NCBI GenBank assembly: GCA_964555675.1
Contig: CAZKTU010000060.1
Coordinates: forward strand, 1 to 30,863
Source: CAIWXH01 sp964555675
GTDB lineage: Bacteria > Chloroflexota > Chloroflexia > Chloroflexales > Chloroflexaceae
Reading direction: 5' to 3'
DNA: 30,863 nucleotides
Under the pieces are notes generated by a model that saw only the letters and a program-made list of their open reading frames with translations, did no database searches and was not told the origin of the DNA. Positions 1 through 8,381 of the stretch are shown here, piece by piece; positions within the stretch are counted from its first letter, which is position 1, and each line of letters starts with the position of its first letter. A program made the position numbers and the translations under genes.

Positions 1-153
1 CGCAGGGGATAGTCTAGCACAGCGTCCTGAGTTTTGCAACGCGGTTCGAGGGCGCCCCGCGGGCGAGGCAGCCGCGCCCGTCGCGGCGGGGAATTGTGCT
101 ATCATAGGTCTTCCACCCCATGCCCCCTGCTGGCTGGCTGCAACGGCGGTACG

Positions 154-1032
154 ATGAGTCACAGGCGCTACCAGCTCTCGCTCTATCTGCTGCTGGCCCC
201 ATTTCTGATTGGCGTCCTGCTGCTGGTCGTGCTGCCCGCCGGCCTCTCGCTGGGGCTGGCCTTCATGCGCTACGATGGGCTGACTCCGCCGACCTGGCTG
301 GGTCTGCAGAACTTTCGCGCCGTCCTGGCCGACGACCTGTTCCGCACCGCCCTCGTCAACTCGCTGCTCTTCGCCGCCCTCACCGTGCCGCTGCGCACCC
401 TGATCACATTGGGGCTGGCCTTGCTGCTGGCCCGGCCGCGGCGGGGTGTGGGCCTGTACCGGGCCGCGATCTATTTGCCGACGGTGGTGCCGGGCGTGGC
501 CTACGCCATGGTCTGGCTCTGGCTGCTGAACCCGCTCTACGGGCCGCTCAACCTGGCCCTGGGGGCAGTGGGGCTGCCGACGCCGGCCTGGCTGGCCGAC
601 CCGCGCACGGCCCTGCTGGCTCTGTCGCTGACGGCGCTCTTCCAGCTCGGCGAGGGCTTCGTAGTGCTGCTGGCGGGGCTGCAGGAGATCCCGGACGACT
701 ACTACGAGGTCGCGGCCCTGGACGGGGCGGGGCGGCTGGCGGTGCTGCGGCGGATCGTGCTGCCGCTGCTGGCGCCGTGGCTGCTGCTGGTGATCATGCG
801 CGACCTGATCATCAGTGTGCAGAGCAGTTTTACCCCGGCGCTGCTGATGACGGGCGGCGGGCCCTACTATGCGACGCTCTTCGTCCCGCTGCTGATCTAC
901 CAGACCGCCTTCGACCGTCTGCGCTTCGGCGAGGGCGCGGCGATGACGGCGGTGGTCTTCGTGGGGGTCGGGCTGCTAATTCTGCTGTTGCACAAGCTCT
1001 TTGGCGGCTGGGGGTACGATGAGGCGGTCTAG
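154..1032 (+). CDS. Carbohydrate ABC transporter permease, MalF type
   Basis: Inner-membrane permease of a CUT1-type sugar importer, 292 residues. Six hydrophobic segments are readable: one right after the short basic N-terminus (MSHRRYQ), the last just before the C-terminus. The cytoplasmic EAA loop that docks on the ATPase lies around residues 182-209, with the pattern YYEVAALDGAGR followed by IVLPLL. I chose the ATG at 154 because the first membrane segment begins a few residues later; an in-frame extension to 34 would add an Arg-rich stretch unlike this family. The ribosome site is weak. The next gene overlaps its 3' end by 14 nt, so the two are translationally coupled. Substrate cannot be read from the permease. 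Family assignment is confident; specificity is unknown. Confidence 0.9.
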   Translation: MSHRRYQLSLYLLLAPFLIGVLLLVVLPAGLSLGLAFMRYDGLTPPTWLGLQNFRAVLADDLFRTALVNSLLFAALTVPLRTLITLGLALLLARPRRGVGLYRAAIYLPTVVPGVAYAMVWLWLLNPLYGPLNLALGAVGLPTPAWLADPRTALLALSLTALFQLGEGFVVLLAGLQEIPDDYYEVAALDGAGRLAVLRRIVLPLLAPWLLLVIMRDLIISVQSSFTPALLMTGGGPYYATLFVPLLIYQTAFDRLRFGEGAAMTAVVFVGVGLLILLLHKLFGGWGYDEAV

Positions 1033-1861
1033 GCGCAGCGCCTTCGGGGCGCTCGGCTTTCACCTGGTGGCCCTCGCCATCGCCCTGGCCTTCGTGGTGC
1101 CGGGGCTGTGGGTGCTGGCGGCCTCGCTGCGCCGGCCCGGCGCGCCGCCGCCGCGCACGATCGAGTGGCTGCCCGACCCGGTCGCCTGGTCGAACTACGC
1201 CCGCATCTTCGAGCTGCTGCCCCTGGGGCGTTTTCTGGCCAACTCGCTGCTGATCGCGGCCCTGGCCGTGCCGCTGACGGTAGTGGTGGCCTCGTGGGCG
1301 GCCTTCGCCATGGCCCAGCTGCCGGCGCCGGTGCGCTACGGGCTGCTGGCCCTGGCGGTGGGGCTGCGCATGGTGCCGATCACGGCCCTCTGGCTCACCC
1401 GCTTCCTGGTCCTGAGCGAGCTGCGCCTGATCGACACCTTCGCCGCCCTGATCGCCCCGGCCTGGATGGGCTCGAGCCCCTTCTTTGTGCTGATCTATTA
1501 TTGGAGCTTCAGGCGCATGCCGCCGGCCCTGATCGAGGCGGCCCGCCTCGACGGGCTGGGGCCCCTGGGGATCTGGGCCCGCGTGGCCCTGCCCATGGCC
1601 CGGCCGGCCACCGTCGCGGTGTGCGTGCTCACCTTTGTGCAGTACTGGAGCGACTTCATCAGCCCGCTGCTCTACCTGAAGTCCGAGTCGCGCTACACCC
1701 TCGCCGTGGGCCTGCGCGTGCTGCAGCAGCTCGACGCGACCAACTGGCCGCTGCTGATGGCGGGGGCGGTGATTATGGCGTTGCCGGTCGTGGTGCTCTT
1801 CGCCCTGGTGCAGCGGGCCTTCTGGCTGGGCGAGCGTATCGCGGGGGTGCAGGGGAACTGA
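1019..1861 (+). CDS. Carbohydrate ABC transporter permease, MalG type
   Basis: Second membrane subunit of the importer, 280 residues, MalG/CUT1 class. It starts with a basic stretch (MRRSRRSAF) followed by a long hydrophobic helix. The EAA loop is near residues 168-195 (ALIEAARLDGLGPLG then ALPMARP). The ATG at 1019 has a G-rich stretch (GGGGG) just upstream and lies inside the end of the preceding permease. A TTG at 1001 is possible but would only add a few residues. The C-terminus (LVQRAFWLGERIAGVQGN) resembles the usual MalG ending of Q+x(2)+F+x(2)+G+x(3)+GAVKG. It is followed 11 nt later by the binding-protein gene, so the set is one operon. No ATPase gene is present in the operon. Confidence 0.9.
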   Translation: MRRSRRSAFGALGFHLVALAIALAFVVPGLWVLAASLRRPGAPPPRTIEWLPDPVAWSNYARIFELLPLGRFLANSLLIAALAVPLTVVVASWAAFAMAQLPAPVRYGLLALAVGLRMVPITALWLTRFLVLSELRLIDTFAALIAPAWMGSSPFFVLIYYWSFRRMPPALIEAARLDGLGPLGIWARVALPMARPATVAVCVLTFVQYWSDFISPLLYLKSESRYTLAVGLRVLQQLDATNWPLLMAGAVIMALPVVVLFALVQRAFWLGERIAGVQGN

Positions 1862-1872
1862 AAGGATGAGAG

Positions 1873-3186
1873 ATGCAGGCTGAAGCTCGTGCCGGCAGGG
1901 GCGCTCGCCCGCTGTTCGCGCTCACCCTGGCGCTCGTACTGCTCGGCGCCTGTGCCGCGCAGCCCGCCCAGGGCCCGGCGACGGGCGGTGCGGCCGGGCG
2001 GATCACATTCATGATCTTCGGGGACGCGGCCGAGAAGGCGGCCTACGAGCGCCTGGTCGCGGCCTTCGAGGAGCGCAGGCCTGAAGTTGACGTAACGATG
2101 ATCCACATCCCCAACCAGGGCGACTACCGGCAGCGCCTGGGCGTCGACTTCGCGGCGGGGACGCCGGCCGACGTCGTGCTGCTGAACTACCGGCGCTACG
2201 CCGCCTTCGCCGCCAAAGGCGCCCTCGAGCCGCTGGGGCCCTACCTCGACAAGAGCGCGCTGATCGGCGAGGGCGACTTCTACCCCGAGGCGATCGCGCC
2301 CTTCAAGTGGCAGGGTCAGCTGATCTGCATCCCGCAGAACCTTTCGAGCCTGGCGGTCTACTACAACCGCGACCTGTTCCGCGCCGCGGGGCTGCCCGAC
2401 CCCGCGCCGGACTGGAGCTGGGACGACTTCTTGCGGGCCGCGCAGGCCCTGACCCGCGACCTCGACGGCGACGGGCAGATTGATCAGTACGGTCTCGGGA
2501 CCGAGGTCTCGATCTTTCGCGCCGCGCCCTTCATCTGGCAGAACGGCGGCGAGCTGGTAGACAAGCAGGCGGCGCCGACGCGCCTGACGCTCGACACGCC
2601 GGCCGCGCGCGAGGCGCTGCAGTGGTTCGTCGACTTGCAGCTGAAGCATGGGGTGACGCCCGACGCCGTGGCCGAGGCCGCGGAGGCGAGCGAGAGCCGC
2701 TTCCTCAACGGCCGGCTGGGGATGTTCCTCAACAGCCGGCGCGGCGTGCCGACCTACCGCATGATCGAGAGCTTCGACTGGGATGTCGCCCCGCTCCCTG
2801 AGGGTCGGCAGCGGGCGGGCATCCTGCACGCCGACGCCTACTGTCTGCCGGCGGTGAGCGCCAACAAAGGGGCCGCCTGGGCCTTCATCGAGTTCGCCAA
2901 CGGGCCGGAGGGGCAGCATATCATCGCCGCCTCGGGGCGCACCGTGCCGTCGCTGCGGGCCGTGGCCGAGTCGCCTACCTTCCTCGACCCCAGCCTGAAG
3001 CCGGCCAACAGCCGGGTCTTCCTCAACGAGATCCCCTTCATCAGGGGCGTGCCGGTGATGGAGACCTGGGTCGATATCGAGGAGCTGACCGGCGAGGAGC
3101 TGACGCGGGCCTTCTACGGGCAGGCGAGCCTCGACGAAGTGATCCGGGCCGCGACCGAGCGCGCCCAGCCCTTCTTCGCGCCCTGA
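1873..3186 (+). CDS. Sugar ABC transporter substrate-binding lipoprotein
   Basis: Family 1 extracellular solute-binding protein, 437 residues, probably lipid-anchored outside the membrane. The N-terminus has a basic region, a hydrophobic stretch and a lipobox LGAC with the acylated Cys at residue 27. The mature part follows the MalE-like pattern: an N-terminal beta strand (ITFMIFGDAAEKAAYERLV), a GTPADVVLLN motif, and an YYNRDLFRAAGL segment near the first hinge. A purine-rich ribosome site (GAAAGGATGAGAG) sits just before the ATG at 1873. It lies third, after both permeases; in most CUT1 operons the binding protein comes first. Ligand is unknown. The next gene has its own -10 box, so the operon probably ends here, though I see no strong terminator. 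Confidence 0.9.
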   Translation: MQAEARAGRGARPLFALTLALVLLGACAAQPAQGPATGGAAGRITFMIFGDAAEKAAYERLVAAFEERRPEVDVTMIHIPNQGDYRQRLGVDFAAGTPADVVLLNYRRYAAFAAKGALEPLGPYLDKSALIGEGDFYPEAIAPFKWQGQLICIPQNLSSLAVYYNRDLFRAAGLPDPAPDWSWDDFLRAAQALTRDLDGDGQIDQYGLGTEVSIFRAAPFIWQNGGELVDKQAAPTRLTLDTPAAREALQWFVDLQLKHGVTPDAVAEAAEASESRFLNGRLGMFLNSRRGVPTYRMIESFDWDVAPLPEGRQRAGILHADAYCLPAVSANKGAAWAFIEFANGPEGQHIIAASGRTVPSLRAVAESPTFLDPSLKPANSRVFLNEIPFIRGVPVMETWVDIEELTGEELTRAFYGQASLDEVIRAATERAQPFFAP

Positions 3187-3222
3187 GGTGAGGCCGATAG
3201 CGAACATCCCCGCATTGGAGGG

Positions 3223-3228
3223 TATAAT
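3223..3228 (+). promoter_or_regulatory. Putative -10 box for the PAS-GAF histidine kinase
   Basis: A perfect TATAAT lies about 30 nt before the kinase start, in the 70-nt gap after the binding-protein gene. No good -35 hexamer is found 16-18 nt upstream, so the call rests on the -10 match and its position. Confidence 0.45.
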
Positions 3229-3256
3229 GAACACAGACGCGACCCTGTAGCTGGGG

Positions 3257-5296
3257 ATGGCTGCCATGTCTGCAGAGCCTCTTGCGCCGCGACCGCCGCG
3301 CTTGCTGCGCTACGGCCTGGCTATGTTCTTGAGTGGCGCCGCGCTGCTGGGGACGCTGCTCCTCGCGCCGTTGATCGGCCAGAGCATCTTCCCCCTATTT
3401 CTGGCCGCCGTCATGGTGAGCGCGTGGTACGGTGGCCTGGGCCCGGGCCTGCTGGCCACGGCCGTCTCGGCTCTGGTCAGCCTCTACGCGCTGCTCCCGC
3501 CCTACTTCTCGCTCGGCCTCACCCTTGAGACAGGGGTCAGGCTGGCGGCCTTTCTGCTGGTGGCCTTCCTGATCAATGGCCTGACCGAGGCGCGGCGGCG
3601 CTCGGAGGAGACGGCCCAGGCCGAGCGCGAGCAGTACGCCGTGACCCTGCGCAGCATCGGCGACGGCGTGATCGTCGCCGACCGGGCCGGCCTGGTCACC
3701 GACATGAATCCTATGGCCGAGGCGCTGACCGGCTGGAGCCTGGCCGCGGCGCGCGGCAGGCCGATCGGCGAAGTCTTTCGCATCATCAACGAAGAGACGC
3801 GGGCCACGGTCGAGAGCCCCGTGGCCCGCTGCCTGCGCGAGGGGCGCGTGGTCGGCCTGGCCAACCACACACTCCTGCTGGCGCGCGACGGGAGCGAGCG
3901 CCCGATCGACGACAGCGGGGCCCCGGTGCTGAGCAGGGCGGGCGCCGTAATCGGCGCGGTGCTGGTCTTTCGCGACGTCAGCGAGCAGCGCGCCGAAGAG
4001 CGCGGGCGCGAGGCGGCCCTGCAGCGCGAGCGCGAGGCCCGCGCCCTGGCCGAGGCCGCCGAGGCGCGGGCGGCCTTCCTGGCCAAGTCGAGCGCGCTGC
4101 TCGCCAGCTCCCTCGCCTCGGAGGAGACCCTGCAGGCGATCGCGCGGCTGGCCGTCTCGGCCATGGCCGACCTGTGTGTCGTCTACCTGCGCTCGCCCGA
4201 CGGCGCGATCTGGCGTGTCGCCTCGGTCCACGTCGACCCCGAGCGCGAGGCGAAGCTGCGCGCGCTCCAGGCTACCCCGATCGACCCTGACAGCCCTCAC
4301 CCGGCGGCCCAGGTGATCCGCAGCGGGCTGCCGCTGCTCGACCCCACGGTCGAAGAGACCATCATCACGCCCCTGGCGAGCGACCCCGCGACCACGGCCG
4401 CCCTGCGCGAGCTCGTGCCCACCTCGCACCTGGTGGCGCCCCTGGTGGCGCGCGGCACGGTCATCGGCGCCTTCTCGCTCGGCATGCAGGGCTCGGGGCG
4501 GCGCTACGGCGCGGACGACGTGGCCCTCGCGCAGGAGCTAGCCCGCCACGCGGCCCTGGCCGTAGACAACGCCCGCCTCTACGAGGCCGCCCAGGCGGCG
4601 GTGCAGATCAGGGACCGCTTCCTCGCCCTGGCCGCCCACGAGCTGCGCACGCCCCTGACCTCCGCCCTCGGCAATGTGCAGCTCCTCGCGCGGCGGCTGC
4701 AACAGCTCGGGGTGGACGACGAGCGGGCCCTGCGCAAGACCGGGCTGGTCGACGAGCAGCTGCAACGTCTGGCCGGGCTGATCACGCTGCTGCTGGACCT
4801 GTCGCGCCTCGAGGCCGGGCAGCTCAACATCACGCGCGCCCCGCTCGATCTGTGCGCCTTGGCCCGGCGGGTGGCCGAGCTGGCTGAGGGGACGACGACG
4901 AAGCACCTGGTGACCTGCGAGGCCCCGGAGGGGCCGGTGATGGTGCTGGGGGACGAGATGCGTCTCGAGCAGGTGATCGACAATCTGGTGCAGAACGCGG
5001 TGAAGTACAGCCCTAACGGCGGGGCGATCACGCTCACGGTGGGGCGGCGCGCCGAGCGGGTCTTTCTCGCGGTGGCCGACCAGGGCGTAGGCATCCCCGC
5101 CGAGGCCCTGCCGCGGCTGTTCGAGCGTTTCTACCGCGTGCCCGACGTCGAGGCCCGCGCCATCAGCGGCATGGGCATCGGGCTGTACGTCGTGCGCGAG
5201 ATCGTGGCCCTCCACGGCGGCGTGGTGCAGGTCGACAGCGCCGAGGGGCAGGGCAGCACCTTCACCATCCTGCTGCCCGCGGCAGCGAGCGACTGA
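3257..5296 (+). CDS. Membrane sensor histidine kinase (DUF4118-like TM, PAS, GAF, HisKA, HATPase)
   Basis: Hybrid-free sensor kinase of 679 residues that autophosphorylates on His and passes the phosphate to a response regulator not present here. Order: four or so hydrophobic helices in residues ~18-108, including a KdpD-like DUF4118 pattern (MVSAWYGGLGPGLLATAVSA); a PAS domain at ~125-245 (SIGDGVIVADRAG, TGWS); a coiled linker rich in E, R and A; a GAF domain at ~275-440; HisKA with the phospho-acceptor His near residue 461 (AAHELRTPLT); and HATPase_c with N box DNLVQNAVKYSP (~575-586), G1 DQGVGIP, F box LFERFYR and G2 GMGIGLYVV. ATG 3257 is taken, but ATG 3266 is at least as likely because GGGGATGG then sits at normal spacing. 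Orphan: no adjacent regulator gene. The signal sensed is unknown. Confidence 0.9.
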   Translation: MAAMSAEPLAPRPPRLLRYGLAMFLSGAALLGTLLLAPLIGQSIFPLFLAAVMVSAWYGGLGPGLLATAVSALVSLYALLPPYFSLGLTLETGVRLAAFLLVAFLINGLTEARRRSEETAQAEREQYAVTLRSIGDGVIVADRAGLVTDMNPMAEALTGWSLAAARGRPIGEVFRIINEETRATVESPVARCLREGRVVGLANHTLLLARDGSERPIDDSGAPVLSRAGAVIGAVLVFRDVSEQRAEERGREAALQREREARALAEAAEARAAFLAKSSALLASSLASEETLQAIARLAVSAMADLCVVYLRSPDGAIWRVASVHVDPEREAKLRALQATPIDPDSPHPAAQVIRSGLPLLDPTVEETIITPLASDPATTAALRELVPTSHLVAPLVARGTVIGAFSLGMQGSGRRYGADDVALAQELARHAALAVDNARLYEAAQAAVQIRDRFLALAAHELRTPLTSALGNVQLLARRLQQLGVDDERALRKTGLVDEQLQRLAGLITLLLDLSRLEAGQLNITRAPLDLCALARRVAELAEGTTTKHLVTCEAPEGPVMVLGDEMRLEQVIDNLVQNAVKYSPNGGAITLTVGRRAERVFLAVADQGVGIPAEALPRLFERFYRVPDVEARAISGMGIGLYVVREIVALHGGVVQVDSAEGQGSTFTILLPAAASD

Positions 5297-5337
5297 TCGG
5301 AAAACACACCCGTCACACTTCCGCAGCGGCGGCGCTA

Positions 5338-5359
5338 GATCCAGTAACGGATCTGGATC
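5338..5359. other. Small inverted repeat before the metalloprotease gene
   Basis: GATCCAG and CTGGATC form a 7-bp perfect stem around an 8-nt loop in the 114-nt gap between the kinase and protease genes. There is no T-tract, so it is not a standard terminator; it could be an operator or a weak hairpin. Function is not readable. Confidence 0.35.
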
Positions 5360-5410
5360 GTACGAGCAACGCTCGGAGCCACCCGGCTCGCACAGGCGGA
5401 GGAGACGGCC

Positions 5411-7558
5411 ATGAGAGTGTTCGCGGTCGCCCTGGTGCTCATCGCCCTGTTCGCCCTGCCCCCACGCCCCGCCTCGGCACAGAACCTCAAGTGTGACCTC
5501 GCCAGCCTGGCGAGCAAGGTCGATCTCGCGATCGGCGACCTCTGGGCGGGCGAGCGCACCGTCCTGGTCGAGGGTGTACCGGTGACGGTGCGCATTTGCG
5601 CGCCCCGGGCCGAGAGCGCCAACGCCGAGCAGCTGCTGAACCTCGCCGCGCAGGCGCTGCCCGTCCTCGACGAGCTCAGCGACGCGCGGCTGACGGGCAG
5701 CAAGTTTCGGCCGATGGTCTTCATCGACACCGCGACCATGTACAGCTACGGCGCCGACGGCTTCATCAACGCCGACGATCTCATTCATTTGCATCGGCGC
5801 AGCCGAGATTCGACCGTCGTCCACGAGCTGGCCCACTACTGGTCGAGCCGCGAGAACTTCGCCGACGCCTGGATGGTCGAGGCCTACGCCGAGTACCTCA
5901 CCCGTCTGGCTATGGAGCGCCTGGGGCGGCCCTACGAGGGGCACAGGCTCGAGGGTGTCTGCGCGGGCCTGCCGCTCAGCGCGTGGTATCCGGGGATGGA
6001 GGACCCTGCTCTGGCGAGCTGTGCCTACTCTGCGGGGCCGCTGGTCCTGGGCGAGCTGGCGGCGGTGGTGGGGCCCGACATGTTGCGCCTGGCGATCCAG
6101 GATCTGAGCCAGCGGCCCAGGGGCGTGAGTAGCTGGAGCCTGCTCAACTATCTGGAGGCACATCAGCCGGCCAACCTGACCGAGATTATGCGCGGGAAGG
6201 TCTTTGGGCCGGAGTATGATCTCGACCTGGCCAGACGGGCCACCATGCGTGACGATCTGGCGCGGGCGAAGCAGGCGGGCGCGGCCCTGGGGGTGACGGT
6301 GCAGACACAGATCGCCGACCTGATCTATGCGCGCCGCCTCGACGAGGCCGCCAGTCAGCTGAACGCCCTGCTGCCCATGCTGACCGCGGCCGAGGCCCTG
6401 GACAGCCGTTGCAAGGCGGCCGGGCTTGCCTGCAGCCAGCTCTTGCCGGCCCAGCTGCCCGACTGGAGCCACTGGCCGGCGCTGAACGAGCTGCTGACGG
6501 GGAGGCTGGGCATGATCGATGCCTACGAGCGCATCGGCGCGAAGGCCGTCGCTCTGGGCGTGGCCGTGCCGAGCGCCCTGACCGCCGCGGCGGCCGGCCC
6601 CGACCCGGGCGCGCTGACGAGCTTGCAAGAGGCCGAGGCCGCCCTGGTCGCCGCCGAGAGCGTCGGGTTGCGCTGCGGCGCGTTCGCCGGGCTCGACTGC
6701 CGCGGGCTCTGGGCGGCGGAGTGGGCGCGGGGGGAGAGTGGGGCGGTGAAGGCGAAGGCGGCCGAGCTTGGCGGGCTGCTCGACGACGTCGCCCGCATGC
6801 AGAGCCGTTGCTCGGCGCAGGCCTGCGGCCGGCTCTGGCGCGAGGCCCTGGCCGGGGCGGGGATCGGCGAGGCCCGGCTGACGGTGGGGAGGCTGACGGC
6901 TCTCGCCGACAGGGCCGCCTCGGTAGAGGAGCGCTGTGGTGGGCCGCGCGAGGCCTGTCGCACGTACTGGCAGCAAGCCCTGGCGCGCGGCGAGGCCCAG
7001 GCCGGTGCGGCCCTCGACGAACTGGGCGGCATGCTCGACACGCGCGATAGCCTGGCGTCCGCCTGCGTGGCGGCCGGCTGGCCGTGCGCCGACGTGTGGG
7101 CGGAGCGGCTCATTGCGGGCGGCCCCCAGGCCGCGCAGGCGGCGCTCGTGGCGCAGCAGCGGTGGCTGCCCGAGATGCAGGCGCTGGCGGGGCGGCTCGC
7201 GAAGGCGGGGGAGCGGACGCGGGTCGTCGACGGCATCTTGCCGGGGCCATTGACGATCGAGGGGCGTCTGGGGGCGGCGCGGGCGACCTTCGCCGGCGGC
7301 GACCCCGAAGGCGCGGCCACGCTGCTGAAGCAGGCGATCGAGCAGCGCGAGACGCTCAACCTGGCCATCCCCTGGGTCCTCGGGCTCACGGGTCTCGCGG
7401 CCCTGGGGCTGGCCCTGGCCGGGCGGCCCTGGCGTGGGCGGGGCGGGGCGGGCCGCAAGACAAAGGGTGGCGGGCCGGGCTCGAAGCGGGACAACAACGA
7501 CGACCTGCTCAAAGGCCTGCTCGCCGGCAAGCCCGAGGATCCGCGCCGGCGGCCGTAG
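5411..7558 (+). CDS. Exported membrane-anchored zinc metalloprotease with a Cys-pair repeat array
   Basis: A 715-residue exported protein. The signal peptide ends near ASA|Q (residues 21-24). The protease domain has the gluzincin signature HELAHYW (zinc ligands His138 and His142, catalytic Glu139) and a downstream third ligand Glu157 in WMVEAYAEY, as in peptidase MA-like families. From about residue 285 to 600 there is an alpha-helical repeat array with a period of about 44 residues. Five units carry a Cys pair at a fixed place: C334/C341, C422/C430, C467/C472, C509/C516 and C552/C559, usually followed by a Trp. Units near 290 and 378 keep the pattern without Cys. A single transmembrane helix (~653-671) and a basic, Gly-rich tail end the protein, so the catalytic part should face outside. 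The start at 5411 has a good GGAGGAG site. The substrate is unknown. Confidence 0.85.
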   Translation: MRVFAVALVLIALFALPPRPASAQNLKCDLASLASKVDLAIGDLWAGERTVLVEGVPVTVRICAPRAESANAEQLLNLAAQALPVLDELSDARLTGSKFRPMVFIDTATMYSYGADGFINADDLIHLHRRSRDSTVVHELAHYWSSRENFADAWMVEAYAEYLTRLAMERLGRPYEGHRLEGVCAGLPLSAWYPGMEDPALASCAYSAGPLVLGELAAVVGPDMLRLAIQDLSQRPRGVSSWSLLNYLEAHQPANLTEIMRGKVFGPEYDLDLARRATMRDDLARAKQAGAALGVTVQTQIADLIYARRLDEAASQLNALLPMLTAAEALDSRCKAAGLACSQLLPAQLPDWSHWPALNELLTGRLGMIDAYERIGAKAVALGVAVPSALTAAAAGPDPGALTSLQEAEAALVAAESVGLRCGAFAGLDCRGLWAAEWARGESGAVKAKAAELGGLLDDVARMQSRCSAQACGRLWREALAGAGIGEARLTVGRLTALADRAASVEERCGGPREACRTYWQQALARGEAQAGAALDELGGMLDTRDSLASACVAAGWPCADVWAERLIAGGPQAAQAALVAQQRWLPEMQALAGRLAKAGERTRVVDGILPGPLTIEGRLGAARATFAGGDPEGAATLLKQAIEQRETLNLAIPWVLGLTGLAALGLALAGRPWRGRGGAGRKTKGGGPGSKRDNNDDLLKGLLAGKPEDPRRRP

Positions 7559-7573
7559 GGTGCGAGGGCAAGG

Positions 7574-7625
7574 GTGCCGCAGCCTGTATGGCGTCGGGTG
7601 ACGGCGCCGTTACGGGCTGCGGCAC
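7574..7625. terminator. Long hairpin after the metalloprotease gene
   Basis: GTGCCGCAGCC and GGCTGCGGCAC form a perfect 11-bp stem, and the 30-nt loop contains a further GGCG/CGCC pairing. It starts 16 nt after the stop codon. There is no T-run after it, so it is either a factor-assisted terminator or an mRNA 3'-end stabiliser. Confidence 0.5.
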
Positions 7626-7633
7626 TGCCGCGG

Positions 7634-7663
7634 TTTCGGACTGACCATCAAAAAGAGTATATA
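7634..7663 (+). promoter_or_regulatory. Candidate promoter in an AT-rich island before the DUF5317 gene
   Basis: TTTCGG and TATATA are 18 nt apart at the start of a ~65-nt AT-rich patch (about 7645-7705) in otherwise very GC-rich sequence. This is the only promoter-like place in the 226 nt between the protease and the TTG start at 7785. Several alternative -10 boxes overlap here, so the exact hexamers are uncertain. Confidence 0.35.
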
Positions 7664-7784
7664 AATGGCGAAAAATTTCCAATGAATAAACGTTAATGAT
7701 AGCGTGGTAGGCCAGGCGCCGATGCGGGCCTCCGGCGTAGCGCTCGTACCAACCCCAAAGCTCAACGCGCGAAAGGAGGAGCCA

Positions 7785-8381
7785 TTGCTTCGTGTCCTGA
7801 TCGTGTTGGCCGTGGTCGTCGTGACCATGCTGCGTGGCGGCTCATTGCGGGCCTTTGCGAGCTTGCGGCTCCGCGCGATTTTGCTGGTGCTCGGCGGCTT
7901 CCTCATCCAGCTGCTGATCTTTCCTCTGACGGGCGACGGGCTGCTGCCGGCCCAGGCGACCGCCCCCCTCTACTTGCTCTCGATGGCCCTACTGGTCTGG
8001 TGGGTCTGGCTCAACCGGCAGCTGCCGGGGATCCTGCTGATCGGCGCCGGCGTGGTCATGAACCTCGCGGCGATTGCGGCGAACGGCGGGGTGATGCCGA
8101 TCGACCCCGATGCTGCGGCCTACGCGGGCAAGCTTGTTCTGGCCGAGAGTGACGTTGCGCTCAACAACTCATTGCCGAGCGACGGCGATGTGCGGCTCTG
8201 GCTGCTCACCGACATCTTCCCCGTGCCTGCCGGCATCCCATTGGCCACGGTCTACAGCCTTGGCGATGTGCTGCTGACGATCGGAATCAGCATTCTCTGC
8301 GCGCGCACAATGCTCGCGCGACCTACAGCCAGCGACACTACGAAAGGTGCCCCCGATGACCAGCGCCTCCCAGCCACCTGA
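7785..8381 (+). CDS. DUF5317-like polytopic membrane protein
   Basis: A small integral membrane protein of about 198 residues with at least four hydrophobic helices: LRVLIVLAVVVVTML at the start, ILLVLGGFLIQLLIF, PLYLLSMALLVWWVWLN and GILLIGAGVVMNLAAIA. The motif NGGVMPID after the fourth helix, then LTDIFPVP and YSLGDVLLTIGI, match the pattern I recall for DUF5317 proteins of Chloroflexota and Firmicutes. I chose the TTG at 7785 because GAAAGGAGGA lies 4 nt upstream and the first helix starts immediately; an ATG at 7704 would add about 27 hydrophilic residues and has no ribosome site. It overlaps the next gene by 26 nt, so the two are coupled. Function is unknown. Confidence 0.75.
   Translation: MLRVLIVLAVVVVTMLRGGSLRAFASLRLRAILLVLGGFLIQLLIFPLTGDGLLPAQATAPLYLLSMALLVWWVWLNRQLPGILLIGAGVVMNLAAIAANGGVMPIDPDAAAYAGKLVLAESDVALNNSLPSDGDVRLWLLTDIFPVPAGIPLATVYSLGDVLLTIGISILCARTMLARPTASDTTKGAPDDQRLPAT

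Noticed and set aside
1693..3267. Minus-strand open frame opposite the first sugar-binding protein
   Set aside because: Overlaps a clear lipoprotein gene completely and encodes a low-complexity product without domains.
4538..6976. Long minus-strand open frame across the kinase and metalloprotease genes
   Set aside because: No recognisable motif and composition of a frame shadow; it spans two well-supported plus-strand genes with separate ribosome sites.
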